DNA of 64,000 nt from Methylorubrum aminovorans (GCF_022179725.1 NZ_BPRC01000003.1:124001-188000), one strand, 5' to 3'. Shown: positions 17,811 through 26,684, counted from the stretch's first letter. The notes: a model not told the origin generated them from the sequence alone. Numbers and translations: made by a program.

Positions 17811-18056
17811 TCAGGAGCGCTTCGGATGCGAGGCTGTTCCCTCGGCCTTGCCGTGCGGCTCCGCCTCGGCGCCGTACTCGTCCGGTGCCGGATCGCCGTT
17901 CCAGCGCGGACCGACGAGGTTGGTGCCCGGCTCAGAGACGCGGGCGCCCGACGTCGCGAAGGCCTGATAGGCGAACTTCTGATTGCTGGTGAGCGCGAAC
18001 ATCGCCAGCACTCCGAGGGCGATGGCAGCGATGATGGCGGCGATGAAGGCTTTCAT
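17811..18056 (-). CDS. Small membrane-anchored protein of unknown function
   Basis: 81 aa. There is one N-terminal transmembrane helix (MKAFIAAIIAAIALGVLAMFAL), then a short hydrophilic tail with GTNLVGPRWNGDP and a charged, His/Lys-containing end. No family is recognised. It lies 94 bp beyond the FDH gamma gene with the FDH terminator hairpin in between, so it is probably a separate unit. Confidence 0.6.
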   Translation of the reverse strand: MKAFIAAIIAAIALGVLAMFALTSNQKFAYQAFATSGARVSEPGTNLVGPRWNGDPAPDEYGAEAEPHGKAEGTASHPKRS

Positions 18057-18120
18057 GGTCGTGTCTTCCGTTGAGGCCCCCGGGCCTCGGCCAGCGCAGG
18101 TAGTCTTGCCAAGAGACGGT

Positions 18121-18141
18121 GACCGGCCCGCGCGGCCGGTC
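18121..18141 (-). terminator. Hairpin after the FDH gamma subunit gene
   Basis: GACCGGCC (18121-18128) pairs exactly with GGCCGGTC (18134-18141) around a 5-nt loop. It lies 10 bp past the minus-strand stop at 18151. The following accgtctcttgg is pyrimidine-rich. It is a likely end of the formate dehydrogenase transcript. Confidence 0.6.
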
Positions 18142-18150
18142 TCCCTCTGC

Positions 18151-19188
18151 TTACTCGGCCGGTGCCGGATGGCCCTTGAGCTGCGGGCCGCTGCCGGTGC
18201 GCGCCTGCTCCTGCTCGACCCAGAGGTCGTGGTGCGCGCGCGCCCAGGCCAGATCGACCTTGCCGCTGCCCATGGCGTCGTAAGCGCCCTCCATGCCGAG
18301 GGTCCCGATATAGATGTGGGCGAGGATGCCGGCGATGAAGACGATGCCGATCACGGAGTGGATCACCTGCATCACCTGCATTCCGTTGATGTCGGTGAGC
18401 GCGAAGGGGAACAGCATCATCAGGCCGGTGACGGCCATCGCCGCGCCGAAGCCGGCGACCATCCAGAACACGCCCTTCTGGCCGGCGTTGAAGCGGCCGG
18501 CATGGGGGTGGCCCTTGCCGATGAGGCCGCCGCCGGCCTTGATCCAGGCCAAGTCGACCTTGCTCGGGATGTTATCCTTGATCCAGAGCACGAACATGAA
18601 GGCCACGCCGAGCATGAACGGCCACGCGAGATAGACGTGGCTGTACTTCGCCCATTGCGCGATGGCACCGAACGCCTCCGGGCCGATCAGCGGCATCAGC
18701 AGACGCTTGCCGAAGATGTAGTTCAGGCCCGACAGCGACAGGATGATGAAGCACACCGCCGTCATCCAGTGGGTGAAGCGCTCGAAGGCGTTAAAGCGCA
18801 GGATCTTCTTTCCCGATTCCTGGCTGTGCTCCATCATGATCCGACCCCGGAACAGGAAGAACACGCCGAGGGCGGCCACCATGCCGAGGATGGCGATGGC
18901 GCCGATCCAGGGGAGCCAGCGCTCGCGGAAGTTCTGGTACTCGCGGCCCTGCGGCTGGATCAGGTTGGCCGACTTGCCGTCGGGGATCGAGACACGGCCG
19001 CTGATCTTAGATTCCTGCTTGAAGAGGAACTCCTCGTTGACGGAGTCCGCGGTCGGCCGAGCCCCCATCGGGTTCTGACCGTCGGCTTGAATCGGGTTCT
19101 GCGCCTGGGCCGGGCTGAAGGCACCGGGCACCGCGAGGAGCATCACCGCCAGGAGAAGGGTGCTGAGGAAGGTCGTCGCCCGCCGCAT
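18151..19188 (-). CDS. Formate dehydrogenase gamma subunit (cytochrome b556)
   Basis: 345 aa from the ATG at 19188, preceded by AAGGAA 5 nt upstream. A signal peptide (to about residue 30, SPAQAQ) and about 60 periplasmic residues precede the cytochrome b part. A first span WIGAIAILGMVAALGVFFLF is followed by RFNAFERFTHWMTAVCFIILSLSGLNYIFGK, where the heme-ligand His lies, then further spans with HSVIGIVFIAGILAHIYIG. It anchors the FDH and passes formate electrons to quinone. It is longer than FdoI because of the N-terminal extension. It is the last gene of the alpha-beta-gamma set; the equivalent in M. extorquens is FDH3. Confidence 0.92.
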   Translation of the reverse strand: MRRATTFLSTLLLAVMLLAVPGAFSPAQAQNPIQADGQNPMGARPTADSVNEEFLFKQESKISGRVSIPDGKSANLIQPQGREYQNFRERWLPWIGAIAILGMVAALGVFFLFRGRIMMEHSQESGKKILRFNAFERFTHWMTAVCFIILSLSGLNYIFGKRLLMPLIGPEAFGAIAQWAKYSHVYLAWPFMLGVAFMFVLWIKDNIPSKVDLAWIKAGGGLIGKGHPHAGRFNAGQKGVFWMVAGFGAAMAVTGLMMLFPFALTDINGMQVMQVIHSVIGIVFIAGILAHIYIGTLGMEGAYDAMGSGKVDLAWARAHHDLWVEQEQARTGSGPQLKGHPAPAE

Positions 19189-19220
19189 CGGCGTTCCTTT
19201 CGAAGGGTCGTCACAGCTCG

Positions 19221-19248
19221 CGGGTGCGGGCCCGGGGGCCCGCACCCG
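19221..19248 (-). other. Intercistronic hairpin between FDH beta and gamma genes
   Basis: CGGGTGCGGGCCC (19221-19233) is followed two bases later by its exact complement (19236-19248), giving a stem of up to 13 bp. It sits in the 68-bp gap within the operon. It could attenuate or protect the upstream alpha-beta mRNA and so set subunit ratios. Confidence 0.65.
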
Positions 19249-19256
19249 ACACCGGA

Positions 19257-19853
19257 TCAGATCGCGACGGTCTCGCGGTAGGCCGTCTTCCAGCCCCAGG
19301 CGCCAGAGCCGTAGCCGCGCTTGATCACCCGCTGCTTGTAGATCTCGGCGATCATCTCGCCGTCGCCCGCGAGCAGCGCCTTGGTCGAGCACATCTCGGC
19401 GCAAAGCGGCAGCTTGCCCTCGGCCAAACGGTTCGAGCCGTACTTCTCGTACTCGGCGGTCGAGAAGTCGGCCTCGGGACCGCCCGAGCAGTAGGTGCAC
19501 TTGTCCATCTTGCCGCGCGACCCGAAATTCCCGACGCGCGGATATTGCGGCGCGCCGAACGGGCAGGCGTAGAAGCAGTAGCCGCAGCCGATGCAGATGT
19601 CCTTGGAGTGCAGCACCACGGCATCCGCCGTGGTGTAGAAGCAGTTCACCGGGCACACCGCCGCGCAGGGCGCGTCGGTGCAGTGCATGCAGGCCATCGA
19701 GACCGAGCGCTCGCCGGGCTTGCCGTCGTTGAGGGTGACGACGCGGCGCCGATTGATGCCCCACGGCACCTCGTGCTCGTTCTTGCAGGCGGTGACGCAG
19801 GCGTTGCACTCGATGCAGCGATCCGCGTCGCAGAGGAACTTCATCCGGGCCAT
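19257..19853 (-). CDS. Formate dehydrogenase beta subunit (4 x [4Fe-4S] ferredoxin)
   Basis: 198 aa starting MARMKFLCDADRC. Four cysteine groups appear in the usual order of DMSO-reductase-family beta subunits: CIECNACVTACKNEHEVPWG, CMHCTDAPCAAVCPV, CIGCGYCFYACPFG, and CTYC with a later CAEMC. It carries electrons from the molybdenum subunit to cytochrome b. It lies 17 bp after the alpha gene. It lacks the C-terminal transmembrane helix of FdoH, so membrane attachment would depend on gamma. Confidence 0.93.
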   Translation of the reverse strand: MARMKFLCDADRCIECNACVTACKNEHEVPWGINRRRVVTLNDGKPGERSVSMACMHCTDAPCAAVCPVNCFYTTADAVVLHSKDICIGCGYCFYACPFGAPQYPRVGNFGSRGKMDKCTYCSGGPEADFSTAEYEKYGSNRLAEGKLPLCAEMCSTKALLAGDGEMIAEIYKQRVIKRGYGSGAWGWKTAYRETVAI

Positions 19854-19870
19854 GGTTCGGGTCGCTCCTC

Positions 19871-22813
19871 TCAGGCCGCTGCGATCTGGCACAGGGTGCA
19901 CTTCGTTTCCTGCATGCCCGTCACAGGATCGAAGCCGTAGGTGGTCACGGTGTTCACGCTCTCGCCGAGCACCACCGGGTCGGTGCCCTTCGGGTAGTAG
20001 TCGCGCATGTCCTTGCCCTGGTACCAACCCGAGAAGTGGAAGGGCATGAACGCCACACCCTTGCCGACACGATCAGTCACGAGTGCCTTCACCTTGGTCT
20101 TGGCGCTGTTCTCAGGACCCGACACCCAGACCCACTGACCGTCCTTGATGCCGCGTTCGGCGGCGTCGCCGGTGTTGATCTCGACGAACATGTCCTGCTG
20201 CAGTTCGGCGAGCCACGGGTTCGACCGGGTCTCCTCACCGCCGCCCTCGTACTCGACGAGCCGGCCCGAGGTGAGGATGATCGGGAAGTCCTTTGCCACG
20301 CCGCGATCCACCACCGACTTCTGCACCGAGAAGCCGATGTTGGGCATGCGCAGCTGCCGCTCGTCGGGCCGCGTCGGGTACTTCGCCACGAGGTCGGGAC
20401 GGGGCGAGTAGACCGGCTCGCGATGGACCGGCACCGGGTCCGGAAGGTTCCAGGCATTCGCCCGGGCCTTGCCGTTGCCGAAGGGCGAGACGCCGTGTTC
20501 GAGGCAGACGCGCTGGATGCCGCCCGAGAGGTCGGTCGCCCAGCTCACCGTATCCGGCTTCTCGCCGCCGATCTTGAGAATCGTGGCGAGTTCCTCCGGC
20601 GTCAGGTCCTTGTCCCAGCCGAGCTTCTTGAACACCCCGAAGGTGAATTCAGGATAGCCGTCGGTCAGGTCCGAGCCCTTCGAGAAGGAGTTCTCGGCGA
20701 GCAACGTCTGGCCGTTGCGCTCGGTACCGAACCGCGCACGGAAGCCGCCGCCGCCGTCCTTCACGTGAAGATTGGTGTTGTAGAGGATGGCCGAGCCGGG
20801 ATGGCGGATCTCGGGCTTGCCCCAGCACGGCCAGGGCAGTCCGTAATAGTCGCCGCCGACCTCAGGGTCGTCCTTGGGCGCGCGCAGCGTGATGAGGTCG
20901 AACTTGTGCTGATTGCGCATATGCGCCTTCAGCCGCTCCGGCGATTGGCCGCAATAGCCCGTCGACCAGCCCCCGCGGTTGATCTCGCGGAGGATGTCCT
21001 CGGCATCGGGAATCCCGTTCTCGACCTTGATGTTCTTGCAGAGCTTGTCGGCGAAGCCGAGCTTTTCCGCGAGCCGGTAGAGGACTTCATAGTCGTTCTT
21101 CGACTCGAAGGCGGGCTTCACGATCTGCTCGCCCCACTGGATCGAGCGGTTCGAGGCGGTACGCGAGCCGTCCATCTCCAGCGAGGTGCAGATCGGCAGG
21201 AGGTAGGTATTTTCCTGCCGGGCATCGAGCGCGGCGAAGGTGGTCGGGTGCGGATCGGCGACGACTAGCAACTCGAGCTTGTTCATGCCCTCGATCGCCT
21301 CGGGCATGCGGGTCACGGTGTTGCCGCCGTGGCCGAACACCATGAACGCCTTGACCGGGCTGCGCTGGTCGATCTGCTCCGGGGGCAGGTTCACGGCATC
21401 GAACCAGCGGGTCGAGGTGATGCCCGGTGCCTCCATGTTCTCCTTGCGGGTGCGGGCCTTGCGGCCGCCCTTCGCCGGAACCTCATCGAAGCGCGACTGC
21501 AGCCACTCGTACTCGACCTCCCAGACGCGGGCCCAATGGCGCCAGCCGCCCTCGACGAGGCCGTAATAGAGCGGCAGCGACGTCACATCGAGGCCGAGAT
21601 CGGTGGCGCCCTGCACGTTGGTGTGGCCGCGGAAGATGTTGGCGCCGGTGCCGGGCTTGCCGACGTTGCCGGTCGCCAGGCACAGGATGCACAGCGCGCG
21701 CACGTTGGCCGTGCCGACCGTGTGCTGGGTCGTGCCCATGCACCAGATCAAGGTGGCGGGCTTCTCCTTGGCGAACTTCTCCGCCACGCGACGAAGCTGC
21801 TCGCCGGGCACGCCGGAGACGCGCTCGACCTCGTCGGGCGTCCACTTGGCGACTTCCTTGCGCACGTCGTCCATCGCGTAGACGCGCTGGGCAATGAACT
21901 CCTTATCCTCCCAGCCATTCTGGAAGATGTGCCAGAGGATGCCCCACACCACCGGAATATCGGTGCCGGAGCGGATGCGCACGTACTCGGTGGCGTGCGC
22001 GGCGGTGCGGGTGAAGCGCGGATCGATGACGATCATGTTCGCGCGGTTGATCTCCTTGCCCGACAGCACGTGCTGCAGCGAGACCGGGTGCGCTTCGGCG
22101 GGGTTGCCGCCGAGAATGATCATCGTCTTGGCGTTGCGGATGTCGTTGTAGGAATTGGTCTGGGCGCCGTAGCCCCAGGTGTTGGCCACGCCCGCCACCG
22201 TGGTCGAGTGGCAGATGCGCGCCTGATGGTCGATCGAGTTCGTACCCCACAGGGCCGCGAACTTGCGCATCAGGTAGGAGGCTTCGTTGGTGAACTTGGC
22301 CGAACCGAGCCAGTAGACCGAATCCGCGCCGTTCTTCTCGCGGATCTGGATCAGCTTGTCGCCGATCTCCTGATAGGCCTGATCCCACGAGATCCGCTTC
22401 CACTGCCCGCCTTCGAGCTTCATCGGGTACTTGAGGCGGCGGTCGGAGGAGACGAGTTCGCGGATCGCCGCGCCCTTGGCGCAGTGGGTACCGCGGTTGA
22501 TCGGGCTCGCCCAGGACGGCTCCTGGCCGACCCAGACGCCGTTGACGACCTCGGCCGTCACCGTGCAGCCCACCGAGCAATGGGTGCAGACGTTCTTCTT
22601 GATGACGGTGTCCGGCCCGACCGCCGAAGAACCGGCGGCCTGCGCCTTGCGCACCGAGCCGAGCTGGATCGTGCCGGCAGCGGCGAGCGCGCCGGCGGTC
22701 AGCCCCGACTTGCGGAGGAAGGCGCGACGGTCGAGCACGCCCGACGCGAGGCCGGCGGCGACGGCCTGGTGCTTGGTGCGAGCAGCCTCGCCGCTCTTGC
22801 GCTTGATCAGCAT
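19871..22813 (-). CDS. Formate dehydrogenase alpha subunit (Mo/W-bis-MGD)
   Basis: 980 aa. A Tat signal (DRRAFLRKSGLTAG, about 28-41) predicts periplasmic export. The N-terminal [4Fe-4S] site is C76-x2-C79-x3-C83 with C111. The active-site residue is Cys201 in ARICHS, in place of the selenocysteine of E. coli FdnG/FdoG, so no SECIS is needed. The molybdopterin domains run to the C-terminal dinucleotide-binding region (ILTSGRLVEYEGGGEETRSNPWL). It oxidises formate to CO2, the last step of methylotrophic energy metabolism. In M. extorquens the matching enzyme is FDH3. Its length and the downstream beta and gamma genes fit a complete enzyme. Confidence 0.95.
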   Translation of the reverse strand: MLIKRKSGEAARTKHQAVAAGLASGVLDRRAFLRKSGLTAGALAAAGTIQLGSVRKAQAAGSSAVGPDTVIKKNVCTHCSVGCTVTAEVVNGVWVGQEPSWASPINRGTHCAKGAAIRELVSSDRRLKYPMKLEGGQWKRISWDQAYQEIGDKLIQIREKNGADSVYWLGSAKFTNEASYLMRKFAALWGTNSIDHQARICHSTTVAGVANTWGYGAQTNSYNDIRNAKTMIILGGNPAEAHPVSLQHVLSGKEINRANMIVIDPRFTRTAAHATEYVRIRSGTDIPVVWGILWHIFQNGWEDKEFIAQRVYAMDDVRKEVAKWTPDEVERVSGVPGEQLRRVAEKFAKEKPATLIWCMGTTQHTVGTANVRALCILCLATGNVGKPGTGANIFRGHTNVQGATDLGLDVTSLPLYYGLVEGGWRHWARVWEVEYEWLQSRFDEVPAKGGRKARTRKENMEAPGITSTRWFDAVNLPPEQIDQRSPVKAFMVFGHGGNTVTRMPEAIEGMNKLELLVVADPHPTTFAALDARQENTYLLPICTSLEMDGSRTASNRSIQWGEQIVKPAFESKNDYEVLYRLAEKLGFADKLCKNIKVENGIPDAEDILREINRGGWSTGYCGQSPERLKAHMRNQHKFDLITLRAPKDDPEVGGDYYGLPWPCWGKPEIRHPGSAILYNTNLHVKDGGGGFRARFGTERNGQTLLAENSFSKGSDLTDGYPEFTFGVFKKLGWDKDLTPEELATILKIGGEKPDTVSWATDLSGGIQRVCLEHGVSPFGNGKARANAWNLPDPVPVHREPVYSPRPDLVAKYPTRPDERQLRMPNIGFSVQKSVVDRGVAKDFPIILTSGRLVEYEGGGEETRSNPWLAELQQDMFVEINTGDAAERGIKDGQWVWVSGPENSAKTKVKALVTDRVGKGVAFMPFHFSGWYQGKDMRDYYPKGTDPVVLGESVNTVTTYGFDPVTGMQETKCTLCQIAAA

Positions 22814-22820
22814 GGCAGCC

Positions 22821-23066
22821 TCACTTGGGACCGGTGGAAGCCGGATCCATGTTCTTCTTGAGGGTCTCGTAGCCGTTGGTGCGGTAGAACGCCTTCACGT
22901 GGTCGCTCTCCCGGTACCGGGCCTTGGTCTCGTCGTTGCCGGGATCGTAGGCTTGCGCGTCGGTCGCCCCCATCGGTGAGGCGACCGCAGCGGCGGCGGC
23001 CACTGTGCTGCCGCCGAGCGCCCGAAAGAACTGGCGACGACCGAGCGTCTTCGGATCCTGTCGCAT
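22821..23066 (-). CDS. Formate dehydrogenase region Tat-target small protein
   Basis: 81 aa from the ATG at 23066. MRQDPKTLGRRQFFRALGG carries the twin-arginine motif, and a hydrophobic stretch ends near SPMGATDAQA. The mature part is only about 42 residues (YDPGNDETKARYRESDHVKAFYRTNGYETLKKN). This matches the small 'formate dehydrogenase region TAT target' family found just upstream of FDH alpha genes. Its precise role is unknown; it may be co-exported or help assembly. It lies 7 bp before fdh alpha. Confidence 0.85.
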   Translation of the reverse strand: MRQDPKTLGRRQFFRALGGSTVAAAAAVASPMGATDAQAYDPGNDETKARYRESDHVKAFYRTNGYETLKKNMDPASTGPK

Positions 23067-23143
23067 CACCCTCGTCTCCTCCGGCGGATGCCTGTTCTCT
23101 TGGCAACGCGCCTCAATCTCGGTTGTCACGATCGCGAAGCCCT

Positions 23144-23797
23144 TCAGCCTTCCATGGCGAAGGCTTCCGCCTCGATCTCGATGAAGGCGCGGCCGAGCCC
23201 CCCGACCGCGCGGTAGAACTGCCCTGCCTTCGCGTTCTCCAGATCGGTGAAGAAGCGCTCGGCCCAGGGTTCGATGTGGCGGGCGAAGAAGCGGGCCTGC
23301 ATGCCGGGCTCCGCGTCGAACCGGCCCGCCGCCAGCCCGGCCATCACTTCGAGGAGGATCGCGAGATGATCCTCCGGCTCGCACATGGCCTCGCTCCGCT
23401 CGATGCCGAGCGCGGCGAAATCCTCACGCACGCGGGCGAGCGGACGCTCGTTGAGGAAGCCGGTGAGGTAGTAGGAGGCGTAGGGCAGAAGCTCGCCGCG
23501 ACCAACGCCGATGAACAGCGCGAAATACTCGCGCTCGACCGCGTCCGATCCGGTCTCGGCCGCCGCGCGGCGCAGCGCAGCGACCTGCCGACCGAGAACG
23601 CCGTCACCGTCCTTCAACGCGGCGAGCGCGGCGAGCAGCGACGCGTCCGGCGCACGCCCGAGCAGGGCGGCCAGCAGATCGTATTGCTGCGCGCGCAGGA
23701 GATCGATGTCGTCCGGCCGGCCGCCGACCCCAGACACCTCATCTCCCGGAAGTGCCACCACCGACGCAACCGAACCCATCATGTCCCTCGGACCCAT
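23144..23797 (-). CDS. TorD/DmsD-like molybdoenzyme chaperone
   Basis: 217 aa if started at the ATG at 23797; ATGs at 23782 and 23779 are alternatives. It is an all-helical protein with the family signatures YFALFIGVGRGELLPYASYYLTGFLNERPLARVREDFAALG and EPEDHLAILLEVMAGL. Such proteins bind the Tat signal and apo-form of a molybdoenzyme until the cofactor is inserted, here presumably the FDH alpha subunit downstream. A good promoter lies directly before it, so it would be the first gene of the FDH structural operon. Confidence 0.85.
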   Translation of the reverse strand: MGPRDMMGSVASVVALPGDEVSGVGGRPDDIDLLRAQQYDLLAALLGRAPDASLLAALAALKDGDGVLGRQVAALRRAAAETGSDAVEREYFALFIGVGRGELLPYASYYLTGFLNERPLARVREDFAALGIERSEAMCEPEDHLAILLEVMAGLAAGRFDAEPGMQARFFARHIEPWAERFFTDLENAKAGQFYRAVGGLGRAFIEIEAEAFAMEG

Positions 23798-23822
23798 CAG
23801 AAGGGCCGCCTTGTTTGGATCG

Positions 23823-23851
23823 ATAATAAAAAGCGTTTTGATCTGCCGCAA
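23823..23851 (-). promoter_or_regulatory. Predicted promoter for the TorD-like/FDH operon
   Basis: On the minus strand TTGCGG (plus 23846-23851), a 17-nt spacer and TATTAT (23823-23828) resemble a sigma-70 promoter. They sit in an unusually AT-rich island immediately after the DUF3306 gene. The predicted start, near 23816, lies about 19 nt before the ATG at 23797. Confidence 0.6.
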
Positions 23852-23867
23852 TCGAAATGCGCGTGAA

Positions 23868-24575
23868 TTACGAGGGCATCGCGCCTCCATGGCGCCGCAG
23901 GCGGGGCCGCTGAGGCGTTGGTTGTACCGCTTCGAGGCGATTGTCCGGCACACTGACGTTCAGAGGCTGCGAATCGACGGCGGGCGGCGACGCCTCCTCG
24001 GCCTGCGTGATCGCTGCGAGTTCCGAAGTATCCGCGCCAACCGGAGCCGCAGGATCTTCCTCGGATGCCGTCGCGGCCTCATCCGTCGCGGCTTCCGGTT
24101 CCTCCACCTCCTTGGTGGGAATGCCGTCGATGACGCGCTTCAGCATCGCCTTCACGTCGTCGGTCGGCAGAAGCGGACCCATGCCCGGCACGCCGCCCGG
24201 CGTGTTCCAATCGTAGGCGTATTCCCTTGCCTCGCTGACGAAATCCCGGATCGCCGGGTCGAGCGACCACATCCGCCGAAGGGCCGCGTTGCGCAGGGCC
24301 GTCGGAACACCGGCCTGGAGAAAGGCGGTGAGGTCGGTCTCCGGCGTCAGGTCGTCGAGCGAGGGGAGGCTTGCCAGGAGATCGTCGGGCGCGCTCGCGG
24401 GCTCGCTGCCGGCGTCGGCTTCGGCCACCATCGGGGGCGCGGTCTCGTCCGACAGCGCGGCAGCAAGAGCCTCGCCGGTCGCGGCCGTATCCGCCGCGAC
24501 CGGCAGTTCCGATAGCTCGGCGGCGCGCACGGCCTCCTTGCGACGGGCCCAGCGGGAGAGGAAGGTCCCGCTCAT
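23868..24575 (-). CDS. DUF3306 domain protein of the FDH accessory cluster
   Basis: 235 aa. The N-terminus MSGTFLSRWARRKEAVRA and the central block (DLTAFLQAGVPTALRNAALRRMWSLDPAIRDFVSEAREYAYDWNTPGGVPGMGPL) are the hallmark of DUF3306. Acidic, Ala-rich low-complexity stretches flank the block. The start overlaps the DUF3305 stop by 4 bp. It is found with FDH genes in many proteobacteria and its function is unknown. It is likely cytoplasmic and could help assembly of the enzyme. Confidence 0.85.
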   Translation of the reverse strand: MSGTFLSRWARRKEAVRAAELSELPVAADTAATGEALAAALSDETAPPMVAEADAGSEPASAPDDLLASLPSLDDLTPETDLTAFLQAGVPTALRNAALRRMWSLDPAIRDFVSEAREYAYDWNTPGGVPGMGPLLPTDDVKAMLKRVIDGIPTKEVEEPEAATDEAATASEEDPAAPVGADTSELAAITQAEEASPPAVDSQPLNVSVPDNRLEAVQPTPQRPRLRRHGGAMPS

Positions 24576-25102
24576 TCCGGCTTCCCCTGTGTGCCGGGCA
24601 CGCGGCGGGCCAGGGCCTCGGGATCGGCGCGGTCGCGCTTGCGCTTCTCGAACTTCCGCTCGATGTGGAACGCCTCGAAGAAGGCGAGGAGCTTCGCCTG
24701 CACTTCGGGCGGCATCGGTACCGCCTCGACGATCTCGCCGATTCCCTCGGCCATCGACTCGCCCTCGTAGGGGTCGGCGGTGACGCTTGCGACCTCGTAG
24801 GTGTCGTCCGCCGTGGCATGCAGCGTGACCCAAAGGGAGGGACGACCGGAGACGAGGTTGTCGCGGTAATGCGCCGTCTCGGCGATGTGCAGGGAGACTT
24901 CGTGGGCGCCGGCGTAGAAGGTCGCCTCGTCCTCGGTTTCCGAGAGCTTGGTCCAGGGCGCAGCCTGGGGCGCGGCCGGCAGGGCCGCGACCGGCAGCCA
25001 GGCATGGCTCGCCCACGGTCCCTTCAGGCGACGGCGCGCCACGATGATGCCGACCTCGAAGCGGTCGTCCGGCAGGCTCTGTCTTGTGGTGTCCGGTGTC
25101 AT
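24572..25102 (-). CDS. DUF3305 domain protein of the FDH accessory cluster
   Basis: 176 aa from the ATG at 25102. The N-terminal RFEVGIIVARRRLKGPWASHAWLPVAALP is the characteristic DUF3305 opening. It continues through TFYAGAHEVSLHIAETAHYRDNL and ends in a basic helix (IERKFEKRKRDRADPEALARR). It is translationally coupled to DUF3306. No catalytic motif is visible; the role in FDH biogenesis is inferred from genome association. Confidence 0.85.
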   Translation of the reverse strand: MTPDTTRQSLPDDRFEVGIIVARRRLKGPWASHAWLPVAALPAAPQAAPWTKLSETEDEATFYAGAHEVSLHIAETAHYRDNLVSGRPSLWVTLHATADDTYEVASVTADPYEGESMAEGIGEIVEAVPMPPEVQAKLLAFFEAFHIERKFEKRKRDRADPEALARRVPGTQGKPE

Positions 25103-25110
25103 GGTGAGCC

Positions 25111-26121
25111 TCACGCGGCGGCCCGGTCGGAGGCCAGAGGCAATCCGACGATAAGGTTCTGGGGCTTGAGCTGCACGGTCTTGTCGGGGGACATGGCAAG
25201 CAGGAGGTAGACCGGCCGCTCGCCGACCCGTGGATCGACCTGGGCCGGATCGGCGAAGGTGAGGCTGAAGACGGCAATCACCCGCTCGCGGGTGGCCTCG
25301 TCCAGCGCCTCGCCGCGCCACAGCGCGTTGCCGACCCGCGTGCCCTCGGCGTCGAGGCCGACGAACCAGCGCCAGTCGGGATCCTCCAACTGGGCCAGCG
25401 GCGCGACCGCAACCTCGGCGTTGAGCAGGTGGCGCACGAAGGCCTCGATCGCCCGCGCCAGTCCCTCCCGGCTCGGGGCGCTGGAGCCGAGATTGAGCGC
25501 CATGGTGAAGGCGTCCGACCGGCTCCAATAGGTCCAGGCATTCTCCTCGTTGAGCACGTCGAGTTCGCTCGCCGCCTCCTTGCCGAGCATCGACACGAGC
25601 GGCGAGAGCGGCGCACCCCCCTCTCGCGCCTCGATCACCTCGGCATCGGCGAGCAGCACCGCGCCCTCGTGCAGGCTCACCCGCTGCGGGCGGAAGAACA
25701 GCTCGGCGGCGCGCAGCACGAACGGGTCCTCACAGCCATCGAGCGCGTTGCGCAGGATCAGGTGGACGAGCTGGGTCAGGAACAGACCCGGCACGCCCTG
25801 CAAGCCGCCGCGCACCAGCGCGAGATAGGCCGCCTCGACCGAACGGGCCGTGAGAAGCCGCTCGCGGAAGGCGAGCATCACCTCCCAGTTCTCCCGCGCA
25901 TCCGCGTCCGCGATGTCCTTTATCTCATTGCCCGCGACGGTCCGGCGCGGATCGGCGAGCAGGCTCGCATGCAGGGCCCGCTCCGCCGCGCAGGCCTCCT
26001 CCGGCGGCACCAGTTCAGGGCGCGCCAGATAGGCGAGGATCAGCTCGTCGGTGACGGCGAGCCCGCCGCCCTCGGTGCGTTGCGTCAGGTGGTGGCCGCT
26101 CGATACCCAGAACTCGGTCAT
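25111..26121 (-). CDS. DUF6352-type protein of the FDH accessory cluster
   Basis: 336 aa starting MTEFWVSSGHHLTQRTEGGGLAVTDELILAYLARPELVPPEEAC. It is a soluble, mixed alpha/beta protein with no known catalytic motif. I assign it to DUF6352 from memory of proteins beside DUF3305/DUF3306 in FDH loci, so the name is less certain than the context. It overlaps the preceding DUF6505-type gene by 4 bp and lies 8 bp before DUF3305, clearly within one operon. Confidence 0.7.
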   Translation of the reverse strand: MTEFWVSSGHHLTQRTEGGGLAVTDELILAYLARPELVPPEEACAAERALHASLLADPRRTVAGNEIKDIADADARENWEVMLAFRERLLTARSVEAAYLALVRGGLQGVPGLFLTQLVHLILRNALDGCEDPFVLRAAELFFRPQRVSLHEGAVLLADAEVIEAREGGAPLSPLVSMLGKEAASELDVLNEENAWTYWSRSDAFTMALNLGSSAPSREGLARAIEAFVRHLLNAEVAVAPLAQLEDPDWRWFVGLDAEGTRVGNALWRGEALDEATRERVIAVFSLTFADPAQVDPRVGERPVYLLLAMSPDKTVQLKPQNLIVGLPLASDRAAA

Positions 26122-26684
26122 GCTCTCTCAGCCCCCGCGAAGGCGCCGTTCAGAAGTCCGACGAGGTCGGCCTGTTCCTCAGGTCCGTCCTCGTCGGTTT
26201 CGACGAAGTGGAAAGCGCGCCCGTGTAGCGGGTCGGCGCCGGCGGCGCGCTGGTGGAGGGTGCGGAACTCCTCCCGGATCTCGCCGTCGCGCTCGCTGCG
26301 ATGCATGGCGACGACGCTGCCGACGGGCAGGTTGCAGAGGGAGGCCGCGACCTCGATTTCCTCGCGCGCGGCGGCACGGGCGGCCTCGCGATCCGGCGCG
26401 CCGAAGCGCTCGTGGATGTGGCGGGCCAGCACCTCGACCGCGGCCTCGCGCTCCGCCTCGCTCGCTTCGCTGACGACGACCAGGGTGGAGAAACCGAGGG
26501 AGTCGATGCCGATAAAGCCGGAGCGGAACGCCGCCCGCTCCTTGCCGGCCAGGGTGGCAAGGTCGGTATCGAAGAACAGGAACGAGCCGGTCACCGCCCA
26601 CTCGCCGGGCTCTGCGGCGCGGGCGAAGACGAAGGTGTCGGAGGGGTCGAGCCGCAGGGTGCGCGGCAGCCTGCCCGCACTCAC
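26118..26684 (-). CDS. DUF6505-type protein of the FDH accessory cluster
   Basis: 188 aa from the GTG at 26684, which overlaps the stop of the ligase-like gene (GTGA). The sequence VSAGRLPRTLRLDPSDTFVFARAAEPGEWAVTGSFLFFD begins a small globular domain, and a longer in-frame extension upstream is only antisense noise. No catalytic residues are recognisable. I link it to DUF6505 by its context in the FDH locus. Confidence 0.65.
   Translation of the reverse strand: MSAGRLPRTLRLDPSDTFVFARAAEPGEWAVTGSFLFFDTDLATLAGKERAAFRSGFIGIDSLGFSTLVVVSEASEAEREAAVEVLARHIHERFGAPDREAARAAAREEIEVAASLCNLPVGSVVAMHRSERDGEIREEFRTLHQRAAGADPLHGRAFHFVETDEDGPEEQADLVGLLNGAFAGAERA

Noticed and set aside
19871..22813. Selenocysteine in the FDH alpha subunit
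   Set aside because: The active-site position is encoded as Cys (ARICHS), and no in-frame TGA is present.
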